64,000 bases of DNA, taken from the NCBI RefSeq assembly GCF_003351225.1, contig NZ_QQSY01000002.1, forward strand, positions 499,937-563,936. Direction: 5' to 3'. A model generated the notes under the pieces. It made no database searches. It was not told the origin of the DNA and saw only the letters and a list, made by a program, of their open reading frames with translations. Both the position numbers and the translations under genes were made by a program. Every line of letters begins with the position of its first letter. Within the stretch, counting starts at the first letter, position 1. Positions 18,012 to 27,143 of this stretch are shown here, one piece after another. The stretch is from Dyella solisilvae. Its GTDB lineage: Bacteria > Pseudomonadota > Gammaproteobacteria > Xanthomonadales > Rhodanobacteraceae.

Positions 18012-19061
18012 ATGAAAATCCTCGTCACCGGAGGCTCCGGCCTTCTCGGCAGTCGCTTGATCCCCGCACTGACGGCAGCAGGTCATCAGGTCTTTGCGCT
18101 TGCGCGCTCGGCGTCGTCCCGTGAAAAGGTGCAGGAGCTGGGCGCCCAACCTGTCGCCGGCGATCTGGAAGACAGCGCGCCGCTGGCACTGCCCGCGCTC
18201 GATGCCGTGGTGCATGCGGCGGCCATGTTTCGCTTCTCTGGACCACGTGCGCCTTTCTTTCACGCCAATGTGGATGGCACAGCCAGGTTGCTCGCAGCGG
18301 CAGTGCACGCAGGCGCGGCGAGTTTCGTTCACATCAGCGCGGCGGGCATCATCATGGACGAACCCGGTTCGCCCATCCGCCATGCGGACGAAAGCGCTCC
18401 TACCTTTGCGCAGCACTTTTCGGCCTATCTGGCGAGCAAGGCGCAGTCCGAGCAAATCGTGCTGGCTGCCAACAACCCGGGGTTTCGCACCATCGCATTG
18501 CGCCCGCCGGCACTCTGGGGGCCGGGCGATCCATTCAGCCGCGCGCTACCGCGCGCAATCAACTCAGGCCAGTTCGCCTTCATCGACAGAGGCGACTATG
18601 CGTTCTCGACTTGCCATGTGGACAACGCAGTCGAAGCCGTCCAGTGCGCACTGACACGCGGCGCTGGCGGTCGCGCCTATTTCATCACTGATCAGCAGAC
18701 GCCAACCTTCCGCGAGTTCATCGCATCAATTGCAGGTGTGCAGGGCCTTTCCATCAGCGAACTGCGCTCGATGCCTTATTGGCTGGCCTCAGCCTCAGGG
18801 CGATTGATGGATGTTGTATGGGCCACCCTTCGGAAAAACAGCGACCCACCACTGTCTCGCTCCATGGTGCGCATGATCGGGCGGGAGTTCACCGTCAGCG
18901 ATGCTGCCGCACGCCGCGAGCTGGGCTATATCGGCATGACCTCGCGCGACGATGGCTTGCGGAGCTATGAGGTCGCGATGGAAGAAGACCTCAAAGTTGG
19001 TCACTCGCTACGCTGGAATTTCCGCCCCGGAGCAGACAGCTACACGCAAGGAATCGCCTGA
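18012..19061 (+). CDS. NAD(P)-dependent epimerase/dehydratase-type SDR
   Basis: A 349-residue extended SDR with the nucleotide motif TGGSGLLGSRL (6-16) and an active-site YLASK motif (about Y138, K142) preceded by HISAAG. The sequence RPPALWGPGDP is typical of the atypical/extended SDRs related to dihydroflavonol reductases and 3-beta-hydroxysteroid dehydrogenases. Substrate unknown. It directly follows the TetR gene, so it is probably the target gene induced by a small hydrophobic or aldehyde-type ligand. Confidence 0.85.
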   Translation: MKILVTGGSGLLGSRLIPALTAAGHQVFALARSASSREKVQELGAQPVAGDLEDSAPLALPALDAVVHAAAMFRFSGPRAPFFHANVDGTARLLAAAVHAGAASFVHISAAGIIMDEPGSPIRHADESAPTFAQHFSAYLASKAQSEQIVLAANNPGFRTIALRPPALWGPGDPFSRALPRAINSGQFAFIDRGDYAFSTCHVDNAVEAVQCALTRGAGGRAYFITDQQTPTFREFIASIAGVQGLSISELRSMPYWLASASGRLMDVVWATLRKNSDPPLSRSMVRMIGREFTVSDAAARRELGYIGMTSRDDGLRSYEVAMEEDLKVGHSLRWNFRPGADSYTQGIA

Positions 19062-19468
19062 CTTTCTGCGGCGAACGCCCCAAAACAAAGCGCTTTTTAA
19101 ATCTCGGATAAAGCATTTTTTTGCGGCCACCCCACCGTGGGTCCCGACGCTCTTTTCTTGCGCTTCATGCTCAGCCAATATCCGCGAGCGAGGCCATCCG
19201 GTGAGTTTCTTTTGTTGCATCACCACATGGCAGGTGCGGAGTTCATCTGGTCCCCAGGACGCCTCGACGGAACGTGATTGATCCATCTTCCAGGGGCCAA
19301 CCATCAAGAAGCAGACGCAGGCGTTTTCCGCGCTGACCGTTGTCATCGGCGTGTGCGCGGGAAGTTAGTTCGTGCCCGTCACCGACGCGCCCGTTTCATC
19401 GTCCATTTGAAAAAAACTCGAGGAGGCCCGCAGAGGCTTCCCGCTTTGCCACGCCACAGGGGACCCAA
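19062..19468. other. Intergenic, no gene recognised
   Basis: About 400 bases between the SDR and the outer-membrane protein gene. Slightly AT-richer in the first 100 bases. No open frame here has a ribosome site or recognisable product. Confidence 0.5.
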
Positions 19469-20317
19469 ATGATTCTCAGGAAAGCGAGCACGCTTTGCGC
19501 CTTCGGCGCCCTCGGCCTGATGGCCCAGTCGGCCCATGCCGATGGTGCGCCCGACAAGGAGGCCACTGGAACCTTCAGTCTGGATGCAGGCCTCTCGTAC
19601 TCATCAGGCAAATACGGCGCATCGTCGAACACGGACATCGCCGAACTGCCGCTGACGCTTGGCTACGATGTCGGCGATTGGTCATTCAGCGTCGACCTGC
19701 CCTACATCTACGTCAGCGGTCCGGACAACGTGATTCCTGGCGTAGGTCAGGTCGAGAACAAGAACCCCAAGCGTCGTGGCCATAAAAAGAAGAATGTTCC
19801 GCCGTCGCAGACGCCGCCGGTTTCCGTTGCGTCGGCATCGGGCATGGGCGACATCGACACATCAGCCACCTACACGGCCTTCAGCAACAGCACTAGTGAC
19901 TTCACCATCGATCTCACGGGTACCGTGAAATTCGGCACCGCCAACGCCAACGAGGGCCTCGGCACAGGGCAGAACGACTACAGCTTCAACGTCGACCTCT
20001 ACAAGAACTTCGGCAAGCTCACGCTGACCGGCGGCGTGGGTTACACGTGGCTTGGCAGCTCGCCGAACATCCGACTCAATGACGTGTGGACCGCCACGGG
20101 TGGCGTCAATTACAGGCTCACCAACAAGAGCAGCTTCGGCGCGTACTACGACTATCAGGAGAAGGCTTCACGCACGAGCTTTGCTCAAAACGAAGTCACT
20201 GGTTACTACGCCTACAAGTTTGCGCGCGCGTGGAAGGCCAAGGCCTATGTGTCCAAGGGCTTCACTGCTGGTAGCCCAGACTGGGGTGTTGGTGCGACGG
20301 TGTTCTATTCGTTCTGA
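19469..20317 (+). CDS. Outer-membrane beta-barrel protein of unknown function
   Basis: A 282-residue protein with a clear signal peptide (about 1-24, cleavage AHA/DG). The rest alternates polar and aromatic residues in strand-length blocks and ends in VGATVFYSF, the C-terminal aromatic signature of outer-membrane barrels recognised by BamA. A basic loop near 100-115 (NPKRRGHKKK) followed by a Pro/Val-rich stretch probably lies outside the barrel. Start ATG at 19469 has AGGGGA. It stands alone. It resembles proteins annotated as transporters or meta-pathway phenol degradation barrels, but I cannot name a family. Confidence 0.78.
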   Translation: MILRKASTLCAFGALGLMAQSAHADGAPDKEATGTFSLDAGLSYSSGKYGASSNTDIAELPLTLGYDVGDWSFSVDLPYIYVSGPDNVIPGVGQVENKNPKRRGHKKKNVPPSQTPPVSVASASGMGDIDTSATYTAFSNSTSDFTIDLTGTVKFGTANANEGLGTGQNDYSFNVDLYKNFGKLTLTGGVGYTWLGSSPNIRLNDVWTATGGVNYRLTNKSSFGAYYDYQEKASRTSFAQNEVTGYYAYKFARAWKAKAYVSKGFTAGSPDWGVGATVFYSF

Positions 20318-20429
20318 ATGACTTGGAAGAGCTGCCTATTCCTGGGCTGGCGGGCCGCTGAAATATCAGCAATGGCCCGGCCATCTTCCCCTCGTCTGGC
20401 CATCCATCGACCTCCGACTTCCGCCACAA

Positions 20430-20451
20430 CCGCTTCGGGCCGGAAGCGGAC
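20430..20451. repeat. Dispersed 24-bp palindrome, copy 1
   Basis: Contains CGCTTCGGGCCGGAAGCGGA, matching the right-half consensus GGGTCGGAAGCGGAC with one change. It lies 20 bases beyond the 3' end of the RDD gene. Confidence 0.6.
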
Positions 20452-20470
20452 GTCTAAGGCGCAGTGAAAT

Positions 20471-21037
20471 TCACGCAGTAACGTCCGTTGAAATGAATGG
20501 CTTATCTCGAACCCGTTTCACGACGGCCGTGCCCGCAAGGAAATCGTGGCTTGTGCGGCGCTTCTTGTTCGCCAACATGACGATGAGGAGGCTCAGATTC
20601 CAGATGCGAAACAGGGCGTCCGCCCAGACGTACCAACCGGGCGACAGACTCAATTGCTCCGCGAAGCGCTGCTGCCAGCCCAGCGAAAGATATTCGGCGT
20701 CGGTCATTCTCATCGCGCCGATACTCAACGCCGTCGAGACAAACACCGTAAGCGACAGCTCGACAATGTTACGCAGCACGGCTTCGCGATAGCTAAGTGG
20801 CGAACCATCCACCTTCACGATTTGGAGGCCCATCATCAGCTTCCCTGGCGTGCCGCCGAACCGCCTCACAAGGTAGATATAAAACCAGACGTTGATAAGC
20901 ACTCCGAGCCCGGCGCAAGCGAGGTAGAGATGGCGCCCGTTGCTGCTGATAAGCATTGAGAGCAGCAGAATCGGTACATAGCAGACAGAGTCAAGGAGCA
21001 ACGCCCCTAAGCGTTGCCAAAATGTCGCGTAGAGCAT
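20471..21037 (-). CDS. RDD-family membrane protein
   Basis: A 188-residue protein with about four hydrophobic segments. The RDD family signature is present: FWQRLGALLLDSV near the N-terminus (Arg and Asp in the first helix), then GGTPGKLMMGLQIV in the loop and SHDFLAGTAVV near the end. The family is of unknown or transport-related function; some relatives act as Na+/H+ antiporters. Start ATG at 21037. The gene is bracketed by repeat copies 1 and 2, like a cassette. Confidence 0.85.
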   Translation of the reverse strand: MLYATFWQRLGALLLDSVCYVPILLLSMLISSNGRHLYLACAGLGVLINVWFYIYLVRRFGGTPGKLMMGLQIVKVDGSPLSYREAVLRNIVELSLTVFVSTALSIGAMRMTDAEYLSLGWQQRFAEQLSLSPGWYVWADALFRIWNLSLLIVMLANKKRRTSHDFLAGTAVVKRVRDKPFISTDVTA

Positions 21038-21103
21038 CTGTTTTCCCCTGTTGAAACCGGCTTCTTGCGCAAAGTGACACTAACGTAGACAGATGCTGAC
21101 TAT

Positions 21104-21125
21104 CCCCTTTGGGTCGGAGGCGGAC
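21104..21125. repeat. Dispersed 24-bp palindrome, copy 2
   Basis: CCCTTTGGGTCGGAGGCGGA keeps the core GGGTCGGA and the end GGCGGAC. It sits 66 bases upstream of the RDD start codon. Confidence 0.6.
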
Positions 21126-21196
21126 CCCATGCGGCGGATGGGAGTCAGAGGTCACTACTGCGCACAGGCACAATTGAACTCTGTCCCCATCTTTGA

Positions 21197-22066
21197 TCAG
21201 GCGCCACCGACCGGCGTGGCCAGTTGCATCCGCTGGTCACCTGTTTGGAGGTCGTCCCCGGACATCGCGTCCGGCGACTGGTTCGCCAGCGCCTTGCCGA
21301 CCCACGGCGCCGTTTGGCGGGGCCCAGGAATATAGGTCTGCCATTTGCCGTACCCCTTCGGCTCCGACGTCCCAGTGCCGTACAGACTAAAAGTGCAAGG
21401 GATGCGGGCGACATAGTACGGATCGTCCATCTCCAGCCCCTTCGTCGGTACGTTGAAGGTCCAGTGATGTGCAGCTTGCAGCGACGCGTCAGCAAGCACT
21501 TTGCGGAAATGATCCATCTCCGCTTCGGTACCGTACTGGTCAAGATTCACCTGCTCCGCAATGGCTTCCTGCACCGTGCCGTCTCGGCCAATGCGCACCA
21601 GGAGATAGACCTTGCCGCTCACACGACCATTGATGGCTTCCCGGGGATACTTCGGCTGAATCTGGTGATTCTTGTAGGAGACCTGCTCGTCACGGTTCCC
21701 CGACTCGCCGAAAGATGCTCCTTCGACGGCAACGCTGAATCTGCCATCACCCAGAGGCCTGGCCACCATGCGAAGGCTGATCTTCGTCTTTACCACCTCG
21801 GTGGTAGGTGCAGACATGTTGAAGTGCCACGATGACAGTGTTTTGCCGATCACGTCGGTCACGACCGGCTGCAACCTCTCAGGTTGGTCCAGCGTGTAGC
21901 TGTGGAGGGACCCATCGGGATTAACCTCAATGGCGCCGGTGACCAGCATGCCACCCTGGGCGGTTTTTCGGACGGCTTCTGCCGTCTTCGCTTCCCCAGC
22001 GGTCACAAGCGTGGTCGCACAGACGAGCAACCAGCCGAACATCACGACAGCGAATTGGCGCTTCAT
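21197..22066 (-). CDS. Exported protein with TonB C-terminal domain
   Basis: A 289-residue protein with a signal peptide (about 1-23) and, in the second half, a TonB C-terminal-type domain: IQPKYPREAINGRVSGKVYLLVRIGRDGTVQEA at about 135-168. There is no proline-rich spacer and no long membrane anchor like that of true TonB, so it is a periplasmic stand-alone TonB-fold protein; such proteins are numerous in Xanthomonadales and their function is unknown. It is divergent from the next gene. Confidence 0.8.
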   Translation of the reverse strand: MKRQFAVVMFGWLLVCATTLVTAGEAKTAEAVRKTAQGGMLVTGAIEVNPDGSLHSYTLDQPERLQPVVTDVIGKTLSSWHFNMSAPTTEVVKTKISLRMVARPLGDGRFSVAVEGASFGESGNRDEQVSYKNHQIQPKYPREAINGRVSGKVYLLVRIGRDGTVQEAIAEQVNLDQYGTEAEMDHFRKVLADASLQAAHHWTFNVPTKGLEMDDPYYVARIPCTFSLYGTGTSEPKGYGKWQTYIPGPRQTAPWVGKALANQSPDAMSGDDLQTGDQRMQLATPVGGA

Positions 22067-22217
22067 GATCGAGTCTTACCCCTGGATTCCCCTGCGCACC
22101 GCGGCCGGCGGCGCCCGGACTGCCGGAAGGTAAGACAACTCGGCGAGCTGCGCTAGCATGGATACGGGAACGAGCGGTGGAGCGGTTCTCGCCGGGACCT
22201 CAGTGGAGAGGGGCTTC

Positions 22218-22931
22218 ATGGGAATCGGGAAGATCGGGGTGGCCCTGTTGCTGGCATGGGCGAGCGTGCAAGCCGTGGCCCAACCGCCTCAAGCCGCGCC
22301 GGCAGGCGGCCTGAACTCGGTCCCCATCTACTTTCGCTCGTCCTGGACCTCCCCTTGCTCGGTTTCAGGAGGCCCCACCAGCATCACCTTTACGTCGGCC
22401 GGTGGCGATGCCACGGAGGACGACATGCTGGGGATGGCATCGTGGCCTGATGGTTCGTCGACCAACCTTGGATTGAAGCCGGGCCTCTTTCCGCAGTCCA
22501 AAGGATTTGCCAGCCCGGAGGGAGGTTGCGAGGGCCTCGGAGTGACTGTGCCCCGAGAGGGCCAACTGCTCCTTTGGATGGAGCGCGACGATCGACCCTC
22601 GGGGCCGCGCCTGGTGTTGGTGCTGCTCGACACGAAAGACCGCCAGGTGCTTGATGTCGTCAACGACGCAGGCAAAGAGATGTGGGGCTTCGAACTCTGC
22701 TGGACAAAGTCGCAGCCAGGTCTCTACGAAACAGTGCTGATCGGCGCCTACCAAGATCAGGGCCAGACGGCCGAGCCCCTGGACCTGCCGCGAGTCATGA
22801 GAATCCACGTCGTCGACGACCACCTTAAGCTGACATGGGGCGACTGGGTATCAAAGGTGCAGCAAAGAGGTAAGTGCTTTGATTCGGCGTGGTCCAACGA
22901 TCAGGCTGAGGTGTCGCGGAGTTTGGAATAG
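22218..22931 (+). CDS. Exported hypothetical protein
   Basis: A 237-residue protein with a signal peptide (about 1-22, cleavage AVAQ). The mature part has four cysteines that could form disulfides and several beta-type stretches (QLLLWMERDD, RLVLVLLDTKD, VMRIHVVDDHLKLTWGDWV). I do not recognise a family. ATG at 22218 follows GAGAGGGG and begins exactly at the signal peptide, so an upstream ATG at 22158 is rejected. Confidence 0.7.
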   Translation: MGIGKIGVALLLAWASVQAVAQPPQAAPAGGLNSVPIYFRSSWTSPCSVSGGPTSITFTSAGGDATEDDMLGMASWPDGSSTNLGLKPGLFPQSKGFASPEGGCEGLGVTVPREGQLLLWMERDDRPSGPRLVLVLLDTKDRQVLDVVNDAGKEMWGFELCWTKSQPGLYETVLIGAYQDQGQTAEPLDLPRVMRIHVVDDHLKLTWGDWVSKVQQRGKCFDSAWSNDQAEVSRSLE

Positions 22932-23179
22932 AAGAGAACCTCCCATCCGAGTCCTCGGCCAGCACAATCGTTGTCTTCCCCGTAGCGTCCGCTCCGTGTC
23001 GGCAGCGGACATAGAAACGGCCGCAAACATCGAATCTTTCGGCCCGAAGTTTCACGAGCCTCGCTTCCGGTCGGCGAGAGGAGTTCATCAATGGCCGAGT
23101 CGAACGCTTTGACATATCGCAAGTCACCGCATTCGACTCGGCGCAACCTGATGAATGCCTATAGGACCAGGTAGCCGCC

Positions 23180-23830
23180 TTAGACTCTCAGAGCCTGCTG
23201 CTCCACGTCGCTGACGCAACTGTTGGCGGCCTTGTGAAGAAACTGCTTCAGCAGCGCCGCATGATCCGCGCGAAGGGCATCGTTCGTCGGCGGGTCATTG
23301 GGATCGGTGGGATCGATTTTGCACAATTGCTGTGCGACCAATGCACCGGTCTTGCCATCGATCAGGCGAACACGCGCCGCGTAATTGACGTGATACTTGC
23401 CCCAATTGGACGGGTAATAGTTGTACATCCAATTGATGGTCTTTACGTCCAGGATGACATCAGCGCCAGGATACATTTTGACCAAGGTAGCCGGATTGTC
23501 GTCGGTGGCGATTTGGTGCGACGCAGGAAGAACGGTAGCCGATCGTTTTGCCGCCATATCGTTGGCGAGGTGTTGACTGATCTCGATGGCCGGGTCTTCG
23601 ATACTCTCCGACTTCACCAGTTCATTGCCTGCGCTGATCATCGCCATGGCTCCAAAGAGGCCAAACGCAGCCTTTCCGGGCGTCATCGCAGAAAAGTCCG
23701 GCTTTGCATATTCCGAAACAACAACGCGCTTGCCCTGCAGTGTTGATCCTGCATCCAGCGACTTGGTTGGCGCAGACACACAGCCACTCAAAACGACGGC
23801 AATGGCCGCCGCACAGCACACGTTCTTCAT
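23180..23830 (-). CDS. Lipoprotein of unknown function
   Basis: A 216-residue protein with a lipobox VLSGC at residues about 13-17, so it is lipid-anchored. The middle has GKAAFGLFGAMAMISAG, an Ala/Gly-rich segment, and the C-terminal half (DVILDVKTINWMYNYY, YAARVRLIDGKTGALVAQQLC) looks like a mixed alpha/beta domain seen in other Xanthomonadales lipoproteins. Start ATG at 23830 follows GGGGGA. It stands alone between two plus-strand genes. Confidence 0.75.
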   Translation of the reverse strand: MKNVCCAAAIAVVLSGCVSAPTKSLDAGSTLQGKRVVVSEYAKPDFSAMTPGKAAFGLFGAMAMISAGNELVKSESIEDPAIEISQHLANDMAAKRSATVLPASHQIATDDNPATLVKMYPGADVILDVKTINWMYNYYPSNWGKYHVNYAARVRLIDGKTGALVAQQLCKIDPTDPNDPPTNDALRADHAALLKQFLHKAANSCVSDVEQQALRV

Positions 23831-24193
23831 GTTTCCCCCAGTTGGAATCCCCCGGCCAAGCGGCCGAGAGAATCCTAGCAATGCGTGCGAATAGCGGTCC
23901 AGAGCATTAGCGGTGGCGTGAAAGCGGACATCGGGGAGCGCTCAAAATGGATGGCGGCGCCAAGGGTAGCCCCCTGCGCTACTGCGCCTGTAGCGGCGGC
24001 TGGAACCCGGCTTCTGTATCCGGCGCGTGGCATCCGCCTTCCGACCGCTTGCGAAGTTGAGCTCCATCAGCGAAACAATAGGGAAGCGGACGTGCCAGCC
24101 GGCAAAACGGGGGGCAGTCAGGCCGCTGCATCACCTGGCATGTCAGAAGCGCCCCATAGTGGCGCCACATTCATCCGAAGGGGGACTCGCTTC
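23831..24193. other. Intergenic with degenerate repeat fragments
   Basis: About 360 bases without a convincing gene. Two half-copies of the dispersed palindrome, GAAAGCGGACATC near 23923 and GAAGCGGACGT near 24082, are visible. The rest is unremarkable. Confidence 0.4.
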
Positions 24194-25618
24194 ATGATCC
24201 GTCGCTTTCACGTGCCGCTCCTGGCGCTCGCGCTCAGCGTCACCGCTGCCCAGACTCTGGCGGCGGACGCGCCCGCGCTGCGCCCCGACCAGGTCCAGTT
24301 CCGCGCCCTGTACAAGGAGCTGGTTGAAACCAACACGACCTTGTCGTCGGGCAGTTGCACGCTCGCCGCCCAACGCATGGCGGCCAGGCTCAAGGCGGCC
24401 GGTTTCGCCGACAAGGAAGTGACGCTGTTCACCGCGCCTGACCACCCCAAGGAAGGCGGCCTGGTGGCCGTCCTCCCGGGCAAGAGCGCCACGGCCAAGC
24501 CGATGCTTCTGCTCGCCCATCTCGACGTGGTGGAGGCGAAGCGCGAGGACTGGACGCGCGATCCGTTCACGCTGGTGGAGGAAAACGGCTACTTCTACGC
24601 GCGCGGGGCCGCGGACGACAAATCCATGGCGGCGATCTGGACCGACATGCTGGCCCGTTTTCGCCAGAACCATTACCAGCCCAACCGCACGATCAAGATG
24701 GCGCTCACTTGCGGTGAGGAGACCACGTGGGCCTTCAACGGAGCTCAGTGGCTTACCAAGAACCGCCCCGACCTGATCTCGGCCGAGTTCGCCCTCAACG
24801 AGGGCGGCGGCGGCGACGCCGACGCGAAGGGCAAGCTGATCGACCAAACCATGCAAGTGGGCGAAAAGGTCTCCCAGAATTTCCGGATCGAGACCACCAA
24901 CGCTGGCGGCCACAGCTCCATCCCCATCCGCGACAACGCCATCTACGAGTTGTCCGACGCGATCCACGCCGTGCGTGACTACGAGTTCCCGGTCCAGATG
25001 ACCGACGTCACCCGGACCTTCTTCGCCAAGGTCGGCGCCAGCCGCAACGATGACATGGGCCGCGCCATGATGGCTCTCGCCAAGAACCCGACCGACAAGG
25101 CGGCCGAGGCGATCGTCAACACCGACCGCACCTATCACTCCATGCTGCGCACTACCTGTGTGGCGACCCTGCTCGAGGGTGGCCACGCCAACAACGCCCT
25201 GCCCCAGCGCGCGGCCGCCAACATCAACTGCCGCATTTTCCCCGGGAACACGGTGGACGCGACGCAGGCCGCGCTCACCAAAGCGATCAACGACCCCAAG
25301 GCCAAGATCACTCCCGTCCCGCCGATTCGTCCGGTGGCTGTCCCGCCACCGCTCGACGCCAAGGTCATGGGTCCGGCCGAGCAGCTATCGGCCAAGTATT
25401 TCCCGGGTGTGCCCGTGATCCCGACCATGTCCACCGGCGCCACGGATGGCCTCTTTCTGGAAGCAGCCGGCATTCCGACCTACGGTGTTCCCGGCCTGTG
25501 GGGTGGCCCTGATGGCGACGGCGTCCACGGCCTCAATGAGCGCATCTGGGTCAAGTCGCTCTACGTCGGTCGCGACTACCTGACTGATCTGGTCAAGGCC
25601 TACGCCGAGACAATGTAA
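24194..25618 (+). CDS. Exported M20-family metallopeptidase
   Basis: A 474-residue zinc peptidase with a signal peptide (about 1-23). The M20 metal-binding residues are present: His in LLLAHLDVVEA, bridging Asp in RGAADDKS, the general base/ligand pair in CGEETTW, Glu in FALNEGGGG and the late His in GDGVHGLNER. A dimerisation domain lies between (GGHSSIPIRDNAIYELS). The enzyme should be a carboxypeptidase or dipeptidase in the periplasm. Start ATG at 24194 follows GGGGGA and coincides with the signal peptide. Confidence 0.92.
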   Translation: MIRRFHVPLLALALSVTAAQTLAADAPALRPDQVQFRALYKELVETNTTLSSGSCTLAAQRMAARLKAAGFADKEVTLFTAPDHPKEGGLVAVLPGKSATAKPMLLLAHLDVVEAKREDWTRDPFTLVEENGYFYARGAADDKSMAAIWTDMLARFRQNHYQPNRTIKMALTCGEETTWAFNGAQWLTKNRPDLISAEFALNEGGGGDADAKGKLIDQTMQVGEKVSQNFRIETTNAGGHSSIPIRDNAIYELSDAIHAVRDYEFPVQMTDVTRTFFAKVGASRNDDMGRAMMALAKNPTDKAAEAIVNTDRTYHSMLRTTCVATLLEGGHANNALPQRAAANINCRIFPGNTVDATQAALTKAINDPKAKITPVPPIRPVAVPPPLDAKVMGPAEQLSAKYFPGVPVIPTMSTGATDGLFLEAAGIPTYGVPGLWGGPDGDGVHGLNERIWVKSLYVGRDYLTDLVKAYAETM

Positions 25619-25672
25619 GCGAGGCCGCAAGCCGGATATGCCCGGCTGACGTCACGATGGGTCTCTGATAAC

Positions 25673-25702
25673 AGGCCGCTCCAAACGGGGCGGCCTTTTT
25701 TT
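25673..25702 (+). terminator. Intrinsic terminator after M20 peptidase
   Basis: A ten-base-pair stem (AGGCCGCTCC with GGGGCGGCCT, one G-T pair) and AAAC loop are followed by seven T residues. A textbook Rho-independent terminator. Confidence 0.9.
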
Positions 25703-25847
25703 GTTTCGACAACTAGCGTCGAAAGCGCGCCCGCCGCTCCTACTCGAAGCCTCGACCAAGCAGATGCCCATCGGCTTCCGAAGCGGAAGTCCAGGCTCAC
25801 TTTCCTCCTCAAGACAAAGTCCACGCTGCTCCAGCCGTTTTGTTACC

Positions 25848-26765
25848 TCAGGTGGATGCGTTCCGTTCCACCCGATGGCGGAACGCCAAATACGCGGCCA
25901 AGACGGCGTCTGGCGCCTCGATTTGCGGGTAGTGGCCGACGTTCTCCAATAGCGTGACGTCAGGTTGCGGAATCAATTCCTCATAGCGGGCCGCCATGTG
26001 TTGGCCCGACACGGGGTCAGCCACGCCGTTGATGAGCTTGAGTGGAATTTGGGCATGCTGCATGGCGCCAACCCAACGCTCGCGATGCTCGCGACGTTCA
26101 ACGATGTAGCGAATCAGCTTGGGTGCAACCGCAAGGCCATTGTTGTGTGTCATCAACTGCCAGAAAGCATCAATGAGTGCTTCATCCGGTTGAGTCATGG
26201 GCCCAAAGATCCTGCGCATGTTCTCGGCCACTTTCGCGCGCGTCGTCAGCCGGGTCACGAGGGGCCCAAGCGGGGAAAGCAACAGTTTCTGGACCAACAC
26301 GGGCCGATGCGTCTCGGGGAATAGTCCGCCGTTCAAGAATGCGACGCTGAGCAGCGTGGGACGAGCGCCTGGCTCCTGCTGGCGCGCCAACAACTCTTGC
26401 GCCACCGTGTCGCCATAGTCATGGGCCAGCAAGTGGAACCTTGCCACGCCTTCGGCGGACAGGAACGACTCCACGAGCGTCGCTTGATCCATCAACGAGT
26501 ACGTATAGCCCGCAGGTTTCGCCGAGAGGCCAAAACCGATCATGTCCAGCGTGTACACGCGAAATCGCTGGGTCAGCGCTGGCCACAGCGCCTCCCAATC
26601 CCAGGAGGCCGTGGGAAAGCCATGGATCAACACGAGAGGCTCAGCCCCTGGCGCTCCGGCATCCCGTACGAATATCGAGTGCCCTCGATAATCGATCATG
26701 CGTCCGGCTTTGGCCCATTCCTCTACCGACCGGCGATGCGATTGAGCGACGCTGCCATCCTGCAT
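25848..26765 (-). CDS. Alpha/beta hydrolase of the MEST/haloalkane dehalogenase type
   Basis: A 305-residue hydrolase. The oxyanion motif HGFP (48-51), a nucleophile elbow AHDYGD with Asp116 in place of the usual Ser, an Asp in NGVADPVSG and the catalytic His in NVGHYPQIEAP are visible. An Asp nucleophile is known from epoxide hydrolases and haloalkane dehalogenases, and the HDYGDTVAQELL segment is close to the vertebrate MEST/PEG1 group. The substrate is unknown. GTG at 26828 is a longer option; ATG at 26765 behind AGGGG is preferred. Cytosolic. Confidence 0.85.
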   Translation of the reverse strand: MQDGSVAQSHRRSVEEWAKAGRMIDYRGHSIFVRDAGAPGAEPLVLIHGFPTASWDWEALWPALTQRFRVYTLDMIGFGLSAKPAGYTYSLMDQATLVESFLSAEGVARFHLLAHDYGDTVAQELLARQQEPGARPTLLSVAFLNGGLFPETHRPVLVQKLLLSPLGPLVTRLTTRAKVAENMRRIFGPMTQPDEALIDAFWQLMTHNNGLAVAPKLIRYIVERREHRERWVGAMQHAQIPLKLINGVADPVSGQHMAARYEELIPQPDVTLLENVGHYPQIEAPDAVLAAYLAFRHRVERNAST

Positions 26766-27143
26766 GACGAGGGACCCCTGGCCCGGTTTACACGCCACAT
26801 GATGCCCCTGCCTGTTATTAGAAACCACGTGGTGCGAATCCTATGGGCTGCCATCGGCCCTGCTCCAGGCGCTGGGGGATAGTCACTGGGGCGCGCGTAC
26901 GATTCCATCGGCCAGCGGCCTGCCGCAGTAGCCCGGGACGTTTATCATCGGCGAAGGCTTGAGCTGCCGATGCCGGCCCCACTCGCACCACTGAGTCTCC
27001 GGTACGGCAAGGGCCTCTCAATCACGTCGTCAGGGGCAACCGGTCACTTGTTTTATGGCATGTTCGTGCGTGCCGCGGAGTGGCTGCGGCTCCATGGACT
27101 AGTCGAAACTGCGCAACGTTTCCGTTTGGCGGGAGACATGGCA
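26766..27143. other. Divergent intergenic region, no gene
   Basis: About 380 bases between two divergent genes. In-frame extension of the M20 gene into this stretch lacks a ribosome site and would bury its signal peptide. No operator or promoter stood out. Confidence 0.4.
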
